A stretch of 64,000 nucleotides of DNA, from contig CM055278.1 in assembly GCA_029237695.1 (NCBI GenBank), positions 76,054,297 to 76,118,296 of the forward strand, in the 5' to 3' direction. This DNA is from Conchocele bisecta. Its lineage: Eukaryota; Mollusca; Bivalvia; Lucinida; Thyasiridae. This document shows positions 34,328 through 46,350 of the stretch, piece after piece. The notes under the pieces were generated by a model. It saw only the letters and a list, made by a program, of their open reading frames with translations. It made no database searches and was not told the DNA's origin. How positions within the stretch are numbered: the first letter of the stretch is position 1; every line of letters begins with the position of its first letter. A program made the translations under genes and the position numbers.

Positions 34328-35310
34328 GGCGAGTGGAGAAATTTCATTTCTCTTTGTGGTTTGTTGACCACTTCATTATTGTGTTCAGTGGTTGAATGTC
34401 CAAATTTGTTTGGAAATTATAGTTCTGGATTTACATAGCTGAAAATCAATTCTACCATTAAAACCTTATTAAGGTTATTCTTGTTTTTTGTCCTTTGGTA
34501 TTCCATTATTGAATTGAGAAGAGTAATTGGGAATTTTTAGCTCTAAAAATGTTAATTACTTCGAATATTGAAAATAAACTTTTCTTTCGTCCATATTGTT
34601 TCCGATCTCATTTCCGTAGTCTGGTTTACAATTTAAATTTAGTATTTGAATACTTGAGATTTTGTTGTTTAATTATTAACCAGTCCAATTTATATTTCAT
34701 TTAATTATTTATTGGTTCTTTTTATGAAATTCTATATTATTATAGTTTATTCCAATAATGAATTATTACCTTATAATGAAATTAAGTTTTATGAAGTTAT
34801 ATAGTTGTTTGGTTCTTTGTCATGGTTATTCTAAATGCTTTGCTCTGATTGGTTGGAAATAAAATTTTCTTCCAGACCGGTCTAGGTGTTCATTTTCCCT
34901 CACAGGTGATTTTCAGCTTATATGCTTTAGACATGAAAATTTTTTCACCCGCCCACCCATAGTAGCCCAGCATTTAATTGAATTGTTGTAAATCATGTTT
35001 ATTTCTTGAATAGGTTCAAGAAATTGAATTGATGGTGAGAAGAATTGTTAAGGTATGATCCACTTTATTATTAAGTTGGGTAATATTATATTATTATAGG
35101 AGTGCCAATGTAGGCGAGTGGAGAAATTTCATTTCTCTTTGTGGTTTGTTGACCACTTCATTATTGTGTTCAGTGGTTGAATGTCCAAATTTGTTTGGAA
35201 ATTATAGTTCTGGATTTACATAGCTGAAAATCAATTCTACCATTAAAACCTTATTAAGGTTATTCTTGTTTTTGTCCTTTGGTATTCCATTATTGAATTG
35301 AGAAGAGTAA
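34328..35310 (+). repeat. Ngaro-like repeats B1, A2 and B2
   Basis: B1 (34328-34526) begins GGCGAGTGGAGAAATTTC and ends GAGAAGAGTAA; A2 follows with no gap (34527-34947); a spacer with GCCCACCCATAGTAGCCC follows; B2 (35113-35310) repeats B1. The element ends at B2 and the interrupted TRE2 head (TTAGTGATGCAAGAGTTG) resumes. Confidence 0.9.
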
Positions 35311-35369
35311 TTAGTGATGCAAGAGTTGTCAATCTTGCGCGACACACCTTTAGGGTCTATGCATGTGTG

Positions 35370-36688
35370 AAGCTACTGGAGTGCAGAATTATTTGTTAAT
35401 AGTCCTATATTTATGTACATATATCTGCACAGGTGCACATAATGCCACAATATTTTCAACACAGTTGACGGAAATGTAATATAGAATGTAAATAAAAAAA
35501 ATAATGCTCGCTACTGGAGCCGAGAATTTTTTTTAATAGTCCTATATTTATCTACATATATCTGCACAGGTCCACATACTGCCACAATATTGTCAACACA
35601 GTTTAGGTAAATGTAATAATTTAGCTGTATAAATTACCTGTAATAAGTTAGTGGTCAGTTAAAAAATTTAAAATAAAAAATAAAAAGAATGTAAACATTT
35701 TTTTTTTTAAAAATTTTTTTTTTTTAAAAAGTTGAAAAATAAAAAAATAATAATACTTGCTACTGGAGCCCAGAATTTTTTTTTAATAGTCCTATATTTA
35801 TCTACTATATCTGCACAGGTCCACATAATGCCACAATATTTTCAACACAGTTTACGGAAAATGTTAATAATACAAATTCTTTTTTTTTAAATAATGCTCG
35901 CTACAGGAGCCCAGAATTTTTGTTAATAGTCCTATATTTATCTGCATATATCTGCACAGGTCCACATACTGCCACAATATTGTCAACACAGTTTACGGAA
36001 ATGTAATAATGTACCTGTATAAATTACCTGTAATAAGTTAGTGGTCAGTTAAAAAATTGAAAAAGAATGTAAAAAAAAAAATGGAAAAAAAAATTAAATT
36101 AAAAAAAAGAAAAAGAATAATGCTCCCAGAATGTTTTTTAATAGTCCTATATTTATCTACATATCATATATACACAGGTCCACATATTCCCACAATATTT
36201 TCAACACAGTTTACGGAAATGTAATATAATCATTTACCTGTATAAATTACCTGTAAGTTGTCAGTGGTCAGTTGCACATGCTAGCACATGAACAGGTGAA
36301 TAGTCTGTATATAGCACTTACCACCTTATGCTACTAGACAAAAATTGAAAAATAATTTGAAAAAAAAAATGAAAAAAAAAAATGGAAAAAAAAAGTTTAA
36401 AAATAATAATGCTTGCTACTGGAGCACATAATTTTTTTTTAATAGTCCTATATTTATCTACATATATCTGCACAGGTCCACATAATGCCACAATATTTTC
36501 AACACAGTTTACGGAAATGTAATATAATCATTTACCTGTATAAATTACCTGTAAGTGGTCAGTTGCACATGCTAGCACATGCACAGGTGAATAGTCTGTA
36601 TAAAGCACTTACGACCTTATGCTACTAGACAAAAAATGAAAAATAATTTGAAAAAAAAAAAAAAAAATGAAAAAAAAAAAAAAAAAAA

Positions 36689-36787
<99 letters not shown>

Positions 36788-37080
36788 GAAAAAAGAAAAA
36801 AAAAAAAAAATAAAAAAAAAAGAAAAATAAAAAAAAGAAAACAAAAATGAAAAAAAAAAAAAAAAAAAAAAAATAAAAAAAAAAAAAAAAAAAAAAAGGA
36901 AAAAAAAAAAGTTTTAAAAATAATAATGCTTGCTATTGGAGACCAGATTTTTTTTTAATAGTCCTATATTTATCTACAAAAATCTGCACAGGTCCACATA
37001 ATGCCACAATATTTTCAACACAGTACCCAATGTAGTGATTTACCTGTATAAATTACCTGGTCAGCAGTGGTCAAGCACTG
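35370..37080. repeat. A-rich tandem units of TRE2 with extreme poly(A) tract
   Basis: Six or seven diverged units of about 190-260 bp with GCTACTGGAGCCCAGAA, AATAGTCCTATATTTATC and CCACATAATGCCACAATATT, separated by A-rich runs. From about 36650 to 36910 the sequence is almost pure A with rare T/G. The same unit occurs at 41750-42010 in the second TRE2 copy, so it belongs to the element. A poly-Phe frame on the minus strand here is an artefact. Confidence 0.8.
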
Positions 37081-37925
37081 GACATCTGCACATTTTTGCT
37101 AGCCCATGCCAGCACATGGTTCTCCCAGTTTCTTTTGTTCTCTCTACAGGTAAGGTGTACAGAGCACACGAGAAAAGGTGTACAGAGCAGACGAGAAAAA
37201 CAGGTCTTCATGCATTATTGTCCAGTTTGTAGAGTGCGCAAAACAAAAAAAGGGAGATAACTCAAAAATTAGCTACGCAGAGTTGTCATTCTTGTGCGCG
37301 ACACACCTCCGGGTCGTGGTATATGCATGTGTGAAGCTTTCATGAAAATATTCCAAAGGGTGGTCGAGTTATGCTCCGGACAGGAAATCAGTGAGCGAAA
37401 ACAAAAAAGGGAGATAACTCAAAAATTAGCTATGCAAGAGTTGTCATTCTTGTGCACGACACACCTTCGGTTCGTGGTCTAATTGAATGTGTTAAGTTTC
37501 ATAAAAATATTCCAAAGGGTGGTCGAGTTATGGTCAATCAGTGCGCAAAACAAAAAAGGGAGATAACTCAAAAATTAGCTATGCAAGAGTTGACATTCTT
37601 GTGCGCGACACACCTTCGGGTCGTGGTCTATGCATGTGTAAAGTTTCATGAAAATATTCCAAAGGGTGGCGGAGTTATGCTCTGGACACGAAATCAGTGC
37701 GAGAAACAAAAAAGGGAGATAACTCAAAAATTAGCTATGCAAGAGTTGTCATTCTTGCGCGCGACACACCTTCGGGTCGTGGTCTATGCATGTGTGAAGT
37801 TTCATGAAAATATTCCAAAGGGTGTTCGAGTTATGCTCCGGACAAGAAGTGTCTGCGCGGACGCGGACGCGGACGCGGCGCGCTGTCAAATCCATAGTAT
37901 CTCCCGACTCTGTCCGGGGGATACA

Positions 37926-39740
37926 ATTACCCTGACTGCAGAAACATCTACAACAATTACCCTGACTAACATAAACATCTACAACAATTACCCTGACTGA
38001 CAGAAACAAATACAACAATTACCCTGACTGACATAAACATCTACAACAATTACCCTGACTGCAGAAACATCTACAGCAATTACCCTGAACAATTACCCTG
38101 ACTGACAGAAACATATACAACAATTACCCTGACTGACATAAACATCTACAACAATTACCCTGACTGACAGAAACATCTACAACAATTACCCCCTGAAAAA
38201 AAAAAAAAAATGACATAAACAATACAACAATTACCCTGACTGACATAAACATATACAACAAATTACCCTATGACATAAACAAATACAACATACCCTGGGA
38301 CTGGACAAAAACAACTACAACAATTATCCTGACTGCCAAAACTCTACAAACAATTTACCCTGACTGACATAACAACTACAACAAATAACCCTGACTGAAA
38401 TAAAACATTTACAACAATTTACCCTGACTGCGAAAACATCTACAGCAATTACCCTGAACAATCCCGACTGACAGAAACATATCAACAATTTACCCTGACT
38501 GACATAAACATCTACAACCAATTACCCTGACTGACAGTAAAACATCTACAACAATCCCCCTACCCTGACAGACATCTACAACAATTACCCTGACAGAAAC
38601 ATCAAACAAAATTACCCTGCTGACAGAAAATCTACAACAATTACCCTGACTGACAGGAAACATCCCACAAACAATTACCCTGACTGACAGAAAAAATCAT
38701 CACAACAATTACCCTGACTGACCGAAACATCACAACAAAATTACCCTGAACTGACATTAACATATACAAACATACCACTGACTGCAAGAAACATCTTACT
38801 AGAAACACTACAACAATTTACCCTGACCAGAACATAAACCATATACAACAATTAACCCTGACCCTGAACAAAAACCCATCTACAACAATACCCTGACTTA
38901 ACAATTAAACCCATATACAACCAATTAACCCTGACTGAAACATAAACATCAACAAACAATTATTCCCTGACTGCACAACATCTACAACAAATACCCGACA
39001 GACATAAACAAATCTACAACAATAACCCCTGACCCTGACATAAATCATCTACAACAATTACCCTGACCTGCAGAAACATCTACAGCAATTACCCTAAACA
39101 ATAACCCAGACTGACAGAAACTTATATACAAAGAACAATTACCCTGACTGAACAATTACATACCAAACAATTACCCTGACTGACAGAAACACCACATCAA
39201 TTACCCTGAAACTAGACATAAACATCTACAACAATTACCCTGACAGACAGAAACATTACACAATTACCCTGACTGACATAAACATAATACAACAATTACC
39301 CTGACTGCAGAAACATCTACAACAATTACCCTGACTGACAGAAACATAATCAACAATTAACCCTGCTGACATAAACATATACAACAATTATCCCTGACTG
39401 CGAAACATCTACAACAATTACCCCTGACTAACAATTAAACCCATCTACAACAATTACCCTGACTGAAACATAAAAACACACACACTGACTGCAGAAACTC
39501 TACACAATTACTAAACATACTGACCCTGACATAAACAATACAACAATTACCCTGACTGACATAAACATCTACAACAATTACCCTGACTGACAGAAACAAC
39601 TACAACATAACTTACCCTGACAGACCCAATACAACAATTACCCTGATCATAAACATATACAACAATTACCCTGACTGAACAATTACCCAATCTACAACAT
39701 ACTGACTGCCCAGACATCTTAAACACAACTTAGACCCTAG
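37926..39740. repeat. 31-bp satellite, right block
   Basis: Same unit as 26630-27975, starting mid-unit (ATTACCCTGACTG) exactly where the left block stopped. From about 38170 on, the units are very ragged, with many one-base gains and losses and an A15 run at 38196. The block ends at the 5' end of the second TRE2 element (CTAGAAATGGACGCTTG at 39745). Confidence 0.9.
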
Positions 39741-40112
39741 AACCCTAGAAATGGACGCTTGTCGACAAGCGCATGTGTATCCCCCTCCCCAGATACACAA
39801 GTAGTTTGAAACAAGGGTGTTCGAGTTATGCTCCGGAGACAAAATCAGTGACGGAAAAACAAAGGGAGATAACTAAAAAAATTAGTGATGCAAGAGTTGT
39901 CATTCTTGCGTGACACACCTTTAGGGTCGTGGTCTATGCATGTGTGAAGTTTCATGAAAATATTCCAAAGGGTGTTCGAGTTATGCTCCGGACACGAAAT
40001 CAGTGCACGAAACAACAAATGGAGATAACTAAGAAATTAACGACGCAAGAGTTGTCATTCTTACGTGCGACACACCTTTGGGTCGTCTTCTATGCATGTG
40101 TGAAGTTTAATA

Positions 40113-41504
40113 AACTAGAAAATGTGTTCATGGAACACGGATGTCCCACATATCGCTTTGATAATAAATGAGGCCAAATTCCAAGTCAAAATTTTCTTTT
40201 ACCTGAGCGTTAAAGTTTTTTAAGCATGTGACCTTGACCCTGGGCTTGGCGGGGGCAGGACGAACATGGATTTGGCACAGGGCGGTAGAGGACCATTAGA
40301 GCAATGCGTATATGAAATATGAAGCTGATCCGTGAAAGAAAACAGAAATTATAAGATATTTACCTGAGCGTTAAAGTTTTTGAAGCACCAAGTATGTGAC
40401 CTTGACCCTGGGCTTGGCGGGGGCAGGACGAACGTGGATTTGGAACAGGGCGGTAGAGGACCATTAGAGCAATGCGTATATGAAATATGAAGCTGATCCG
40501 TGAAAGAAAACAGAAATTATAAGATATTTACCTGAGCGTTAAAGTTTTTGAAGCACTAAGTATGTGATCTTAACCCTGGGCTTGGCGGGGGCAGGACGAA
40601 CGTGGATTTGGCACAGGGCGGTAGAGGACCATTAGAGCAATGTGTATATGAAATATGAAGTTGATCCGTGAATGGAAAGAAAAATTATAAGATATTTACC
40701 TGAGCACTAAAGTTTTTGAAGCACCAAGTATGTGACCTTGACCCTGGGCTTGGCGGGGCGAACGTGGATTTGGCACAGGGCAGTAGAGGACCATTAGAGC
40801 AATGCGTATATGAAATATGAAGATGATCCATGAAAGAAAACAGAAATTATAAGATATTTACCAAAGCGTTAAAGTTTTTGAAGCACTAAGTATGTGACCT
40901 TGACCCTGGGCTTGGCGGGGGCAGGACGAACGTGGATTTGGCACAGGGCGGTAGAGGACCATTAGAGCAATGCGTATATGAAATATGAAGCTGATCCGTG
41001 AAAGAAAACAGAAATTATAAGATATTAACCCGAGCGTTAAGTTTTTGAAGCACCAGGTATGTGACCTTGACCCTGGGCTTGGCGGGGGCAGGACGAACGT
41101 GGATTTGGCACATGGCGGTAGAGGACCATTAGAGCAATGTGTATATGAAATATGAAACTGATCCGTGAAAGAAAACAGAAATTATAAGATATTAACCTGT
41201 ATATGAAATATGAAGCAGATCGGTCGAAGGATGAAGAAATTATGAGACATTTACCCGAGTGTTAAAAGTTTTGTGACGGACGGACGGACGGACGGACGGA
41301 CGGACGGACGGACGGACGGACGGACGGACTACTTGTTGGGTTTTTACTGTATAAAAATACCCAACAAGAGTACCCAACACTATCCTAACCCTACCCAATA
41401 AGATCCCCGTACGCTTACAACAAGTACCCATTCGTGTGTGCGGACGGACGGACGGACAAGGTAACACTAAATGCCCCCTCCACTATTGTGGTGGGGCATA
41501 AAAA
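40113..41504. repeat. TRE1 tandem-unit element, full-length copy
   Basis: 5' end AACTAGAAAATGTGTTCATG with stem GTGTT/AACAC. Six units of about 167 bp follow with TATGTGACCTTGACCCTGGG, then a GGAC microsatellite (41278-41328), a unique stretch with CCCAACAAG words, a second GGAC run (41441-41456), GGTAACACTAAATGCCCC, and the 3' hairpin ATGCCCC...GGGGCAT with AAAAA. Nested in TRE2: the unit phrase TGAAGTTT before it and TATTCCAAAGGG after it are parts of one TRE2 unit. Confidence 0.9.
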
Positions 41505-41669
41505 TATTCCAAAGGGTGTTCGAGTTATGCTCTGGATACGAAATCAGAGCATGAAACAACAAAGGGAGATAAGTAAACAAGAATTCCGCGGAATCAAATG
41601 CCTCGCCTTGTCCCGCCTTGACCTCGAGCCTGGGCCCGAAAGCAATTTTCACTGGCCCGAACATATTAT

Positions 41670-41735
41670 ACAATTATTGACTAGTGAGCCATGGAATATC
41701 AGATTATATTCTATGGCTCACTAGTCAATAATTGT
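41670..41735. repeat. 66-nt near-perfect palindrome
   Basis: Arms ACAATTATTGACTAGTGAGC and GCTCACTAGTCAATAATTGT extend inward with CAT and one mismatch, leaving a very small loop around CAGATT. About 28 of 29 pairs match. It lies between TRE2 units; such foldbacks can be solo ends of an inverted-repeat element. Confidence 0.85.
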
Positions 41736-42880
41736 TTTATTATATGATAATAGTCTGTATATAGCACTTACGACCTTATGCTACTAGACAAAAATTTACA
41801 ATGAATTTGTAAAAAAAAAATGAAAAAAAAAAATGGAAAAAAAAAGTTTAAAAATTAAAAATAATAATGCTTGCTACTGGAGCCCAGAACTTTTTTTTAA
41901 TAGTACTATATTTATCTACATATATCTGCACAGGTCCACATAATGCCACAATATTTTCAACACAGTTTACGGAAATGTAATATCCAATGTAGTAATTTAC
42001 CTGTATAAATTACCTGTGGTCAGAGTGGTCAAGACTGGACATTTGCACATGCTAGCACATGCACAGGTGAATGGTTCTCCCAGTCTCTATTGTTCAACTG
42101 GAGAAGGCTATTGTTCTCTCAACAGGTAAGGTGTACAGAGCACACGAGAAAACGGGTCTTCATGCATTATTGTCCAGTTTGTAGAGTGCGCAAAACAAAA
42201 AAGGGAGAGAACTAAAAAATTAGCTACGCAAGAGTTGTCATTCTTGTGCGCAACACACCTCCGGGTTGTGGTCTATGCATGTGTGAAGTTTCATGAAAAC
42301 ATTCCAAAGGGTGGTCGAGTTATGCTCCGGACAGGAAATCAGTGCGCAAAAACAAAAAAGGGAGATAACTCAAAAATTAGCTATGCAAGAGTTGTCATTC
42401 TTGTGCACGACACACCTTCGGTTCGTGGTCTAATTGAATGTGTGAAGTTTCATAAAAATATTCCAAAGGGTGGTCGAGTTATGGTCAATCAGTGCGCGAA
42501 ACAAAAAAGGGAGAGAACTAAAAAATTAGCTATGCAAGAGTTGTCATTCTTGTGTGCGACACACGTTCGGGTCGTGGTCTATGCATGTGTGAAGTTTCAA
42601 GAAAATATTCCAAAGGGTGGTCGATTTATGCTCCGGACACGAAATCAGTGCGCGAAACAAAAAAGGGAGATAACTAAAAAATTAGCTATGCAAGAGTTGT
42701 CATTCTTGTGCGCGACACACGTTCGGGTCGTGGTCTATGCATGTGTGAAGTTTCATGAAAATATTCCAAAGGGTGTTCGAGTTATGCTCCGGACATGAAG
42801 TGTGTGCGGCGGACACGGACGCGGCCCGCTGTCAAATCCATAGTATCCCCCGATGGAGTACGGGGGATACAATTAATATG

Positions 42881-42934
42881 CGCCCGGGTCTGAAGATTAT
42901 GTAATTATGCTTACATAATCTTCAGAACCGGGCG
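42881..42934. repeat. 54-nt hairpin just downstream of the TRE2 3' end
   Basis: Arms CGCCCGGGTCTGAAGATTAT and (complement) CGCCCGGTTCTGAAGATTAT, then GTAA/TTAC around a TTATGC loop. It starts ten bases after the GGGGGATAC hairpin of TRE2. A GC stem followed by T-run looks like a bacterial terminator but the context is a eukaryotic intron. Confidence 0.85.
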
Positions 42935-44243
42935 ATTTTTTTAGAAAGGTGTTTTATGTATATACAAAACATAATTGACCATCCAAGACACGCTAGAATC
43001 ACCTGTGATCCATTCGCGACTCTCGGAATTTACATCTCAGAAAGCGGGAGGAACGTTGTCCTGTGTAGCCAATATGACTGGCGGACGGGCTTATGTACAT
43101 GTAGCAGGTCATTGGGAAAATGTTGCGCTGACCTCCACTTCCTTGGCTGTGCACCGCCGCCGCTGCCCCCCTCCCCTGCCCTACACACCGAGGGAAGATA
43201 TTGTTAAGGGTGTCCACTTAAAAATGTTATTGCATGGGCTACCCGTCTCGACCTTGTCTATGCATTTACTGCACGTACAGATTTTGTTTTAAAAAGTTTC
43301 TTCAAATTTTATAAATGTTCGCATTTATCAACTGTACTATGTATGCATTTATCGACTGTACTATGTATATTCCTTCATATATTCGTTATTTTCGTGACTG
43401 ACGTCCGCGCGACATGCGTATTTATTTAGAAAATGGAATATATAATTGTTAAAATCGAAAGTGGCCAACAGAACATTCAGAGTAAAATTATCCATTACTG
43501 TGTATTTTTTTATATTTTTGCGAGTAAGTGATTTACACACTAAATTTGTCCTGATCACAAAATTGATTTCGTTTGAATGACGTTCCACGAATTTGACCCT
43601 GCAATATTTGTTCGAAGCGGCTAGTTTGAATTTAGACGCGTTGAATCTGCAAATCTGCAATGTGTGCGTAGTTGCTTTATTTACACGCCTCCGACTAGAG
43701 TCGGACTTCTTAAATTTGTAAAAGTTGGAGACCTGTGCATCTATGCAGTCTGCAGTCTATGCGTCGGCAATGATTGCAAATATACGCTATGTATACATTA
43801 CCATATTTACAAGTGGTCATTTTAAAGAATATTTACATTGGTATCAAACGACAACCGTACGGCTGATTCAATGTGATATTTTTGAAAGTACGTCCCTGGT
43901 GGCTACAATTATGTTCGCAGTAAATATGCATGTGACACAATACCAACACACTAAATACTAAAACATGTTTGGCCCAGTGTAAACATGATGCGAGATGCCA
44001 GGAGCCGCGTATATTTGGCACTACCATAATTTCACATCTGTGATATGCTTATTTTTCTGAAAATTTCCAAACTGTATTTTTATGTTGATTTTCGAAACAT
44101 TCGAGAGGCGAAACAGTAAATTAAATGGATGAAGGCCTTTGCATGTTCTATTTGTGGCCAATTTTATCCAGAATAAGTGTCCCAGTTAATGAACTGTCTA
44201 CATTTTCTTTAATAAAAGTAACATTTGCGGGCACACTTCCATG
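42935..44243. other. Non-coding intron sequence
   Basis: No gene recognised. Small open frames near 42975-43290 and 43725-43960 have no recognisable motif and no splice context. Relatively repeat-poor compared with neighbours. Confidence 0.4.
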
Positions 44244-44245
44244 TA

Positions 44246-45665
44246 CCGTATTTAGCCGTGTATTGCGCGCATTGGTGTATTGCGCGCATCCCTATTTTGG
44301 GCCAAAAAAATGGGTAAAAAAACAGTTCTAGTAAATAGCGCGCAGACAATTTTCACGAAAAAAATCGGCCGAAATTTTGTCATTAGTATAAGAAAATTGC
44401 TTTCCGAGTTTACATCCACAATGCTGAACGTGTGCGGGTAGGCTTTCTCAAAGCAGTTAGTGTTGCATTTATTGGTATTTACCGATTAATATGCTAATTA
44501 AAAATTAAAAAAATTTACGGCGCATGTAATGAATTTATTGGAACTACTTACGAAGAATTTTTGTTTTTATTTAATCCACTACATTTGACATTCGACAAAG
44601 CAAGTCACGTGTCGCCCCGTAATCAGGTTTGATAATCAACAACACGTGGCAGCCATGTGTCAGACAGACAGCTTCCCCAAGGCGATACTGAAACACCTGT
44701 ACCCCAGCCAAATATTGACACAGTACACACGCGTAGTGTGTATTCACCGTTTATTGATCGGGTTTAAAAATAGACATAGAAGTCGCTGTAGAATACAGCG
44801 TATAGCCTCAGCTTAGCATGTTTATTGATTGAATGTTATCCACTTATACTGTACTGATCTGACTGCGTGTATGCTACGCTGCTCGCACACGTCATAAGGT
44901 TGATTTGCTTTACAACTACTGTCCTCATTAATTATTCACATAATGGCTGACGGCACGTCATAAGGTTGATTTGCTTTACAACTACTGTCTTCATTAATTA
45001 TTCACATAATGGCTGACGGCACGTCATAAGGTTGATTTGCTTTACAACTACTGTCCTCATTAATTATTCACATAATGGCTGACGCATGACGTCACATTGA
45101 AAATTTCACAACCACCGATAACAAGCTGACAACAATTGACCGATATGAGACACCAGCGTAGATAAATTTAATTTCGAGACAGAAAATGCCAAAATGTGGC
45201 TATGTATGGAGAAATGGGGCTTATGGTATTGCAACCCGTGTAGATTCACGCATATGCTGGTTTATACTGGTTTTAACTCTCTTCAAAATATGCATTGTCC
45301 TACTTCCTAATGCCACCGATCTACACTTACATCACCCGTACTTACCCATACTTTTTGTGGTGTATAACACTATGCGTATTTTAGGGCCACAAATCGATGT
45401 TCAACACCAATCTACACTTACCTCACCCGTACTTACCCATACTTTTTGTGGTGTATAACACTATGCGTAATTTAGGACCACAAATCGATGTTTCCGTTTC
45501 CGGTAAACATTACTTTTTTCTCTTCGATCAAAAAAATGGGTAAAACTGGCGCAGAAATCGGCTGGAAAAATGTTTGAAATTTATGTTCCTACTTATAACG
45601 CGCAGGGTGACTTCTGGATTAAAAATGGGGCTGAAAAAATGCGCGCAATACACGACTAAATACGG
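44246..45665. mobile_element. 1.4-kb TA-flanked terminal-inverted-repeat element
   Basis: Left end CCGTATTTAGCCGTGTATTG then CGCGCAT; right end in complement CCGTATTTAGTCGTGTATTG then CGCGCAT; TA on both sides (44244-44245 and 45666-45667). Subterminal regions share TTGCGCGCAT and AAAAATGGG words in both orientations. No transposase is recognisable. Internal tandem repeats: a 66-bp unit three times (44888, 44954, 45020) and a 91-bp unit twice (45318-45500). Confidence 0.8.
44888..45083. repeat. 66-bp unit, three copies
   Basis: CACGTCATAAGGTTGATTTG starts at 44888, 44954 and 45020 exactly 66 bp apart, almost identical. Inside the TIR element. Confidence 0.9.
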
Positions 45666-45667
45666 TA

Positions 45668-46350
45668 ATCTGAACAGGACCGTTTAGCACAATTGTGCCC
45701 CGGGTTTGATCCTAAATTTGTAAGTACATGTATATCTGATGGTATAAGTTTGTTTTCTTAGAGTATTCCGGTTTCAACCCAAATTAAGAAACATACAGAC
45801 GCCTCCATCTATGCCGCTGACCTACAATTGTTCTCGCGTTTGTTTGTAATTGTTATACATGTATAAGTAATTATATAAATAAAGTTTAAAATAAATATTA
45901 GCATTATGATTAAATAATACTGATTTTGTGATGTGCTATCTAAAATAAATACCGATCGTATGGTTATTTAGTTCAAATGTCAGGGCACAAGTCTTCCATA
46001 TATATTATAAAAATCACTTGCAATATGCCCATTTGTATAAAAATAATCGACAAAATCACTACGTGTTTCCTTGAAGGAAACCGAAAAAACAGACACTATG
46101 AAAACAACTGTGAAATTCAGCCAAGCGTATCCAACATTAAAATATTTGTGAGCCACAATTAGTAAAGCGTACGGCTATAAATAGGACAACTTAGGACGTG
46201 ACGTTGGTAAATTTAAGCATAACTTTGCGACGTCATTTTCAGGCTTTCATGACGTCATTAAGGCTGGTTTTCACAGAGAGCGGCCCATGTGATATACAGA
46301 CTGAAAATATGAAAAAAATCCACCTTGGGGCTGCAGAGATATAACAGATA
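45668..46350. other. Non-coding intron sequence
   Basis: No gene or clear repeat seen; AT-rich with a degraded repeat-like passage near 46255-46345. Confidence 0.4.

Larger units (their letters stand above)
28109..35310 (+). mobile_element. Ngaro/DIRS-type tyrosine-recombinase retrotransposon with split direct repeats
   Basis: A 7.2-kb element inserted in the TRE2 head: the target reads continuously in the second TRE2 copy near 39870-39890. Termini are split direct repeats: A1 28109-28523, then ORFs, then B1 34328-34526, directly followed by A2 34527-34947, a 165-bp spacer, and B2 35113-35310. A1/A2 and B1/B2 are nearly identical. This A1-ORFs-B1A2-B2 layout is diagnostic of Ngaro-like elements, which integrate via a tyrosine recombinase instead of a DDE integrase. 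Coding order: Gag-like, RT-RNase H, YR, SGNH hydrolase. Several one-base frameshifts make it non-autonomous now, but the repeat similarity implies fairly recent insertion. Confidence 0.9.
27976..37924. repeat. TRE2 tandem-unit element, copy 1, carrying a retrotransposon
   Basis: 5' end ACTAGAAATGGACGC with a perfect stem CGCTTGTCGACAAGCG, then the head to about 28108. After the nested retrotransposon (28109-35310) it continues with an A-rich region of CTACTGGAG-type units (35370-37080) and four or five 155-bp units with AAAGGGAGATAACTC and TTCCAAAGGGTGGTCGAG (37240-37855). It closes with a GCGGAC microsatellite (37857-37880) and the 3' hairpin GTATCTCCC...GGGGGATAC (37897-37924). Both flanks are 31-bp satellite, with no evident target duplication. 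Confidence 0.85.
39745..42872. repeat. TRE2 tandem-unit element, copy 2
   Basis: 5' stem CGCTTGTCGACAAGCG at 39757, head, 155-bp units (39790-40110), interruption by TRE1 (40113-41504), continuation (TATTCCAAAGGGTGTTCGAG at 41505), a 66-nt palindrome, one A-rich unit (41750-42010), four 155-bp units (42185-42795), GCGGAC-like tract, and the 3' hairpin GTATCCCCC...GGGGGATAC (42843-42870). Long frames across the units are artefacts of the period. Confidence 0.85.

Noticed and set aside
28109..35310. Ordinary LTR retrotransposon
   Set aside because: Repeats are split (A1, B1-A2, B2) and the integrating enzyme is a tyrosine recombinase; no protease or DDE integrase is present.
36617..36844. Poly-Phe open frame
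   Set aside because: Complement of a poly(A) tract.
37294..38000. Open frames up to 182 codons in TRE2 units (also 42235-42798)
   Set aside because: Each unit repeats the same peptide; no start context or homology beyond the repeat.
42881..42945. Rho-independent terminator
   Set aside because: GC hairpin followed by T-run, but the DNA is a eukaryotic intron and the hairpin is next to other foldback repeats.
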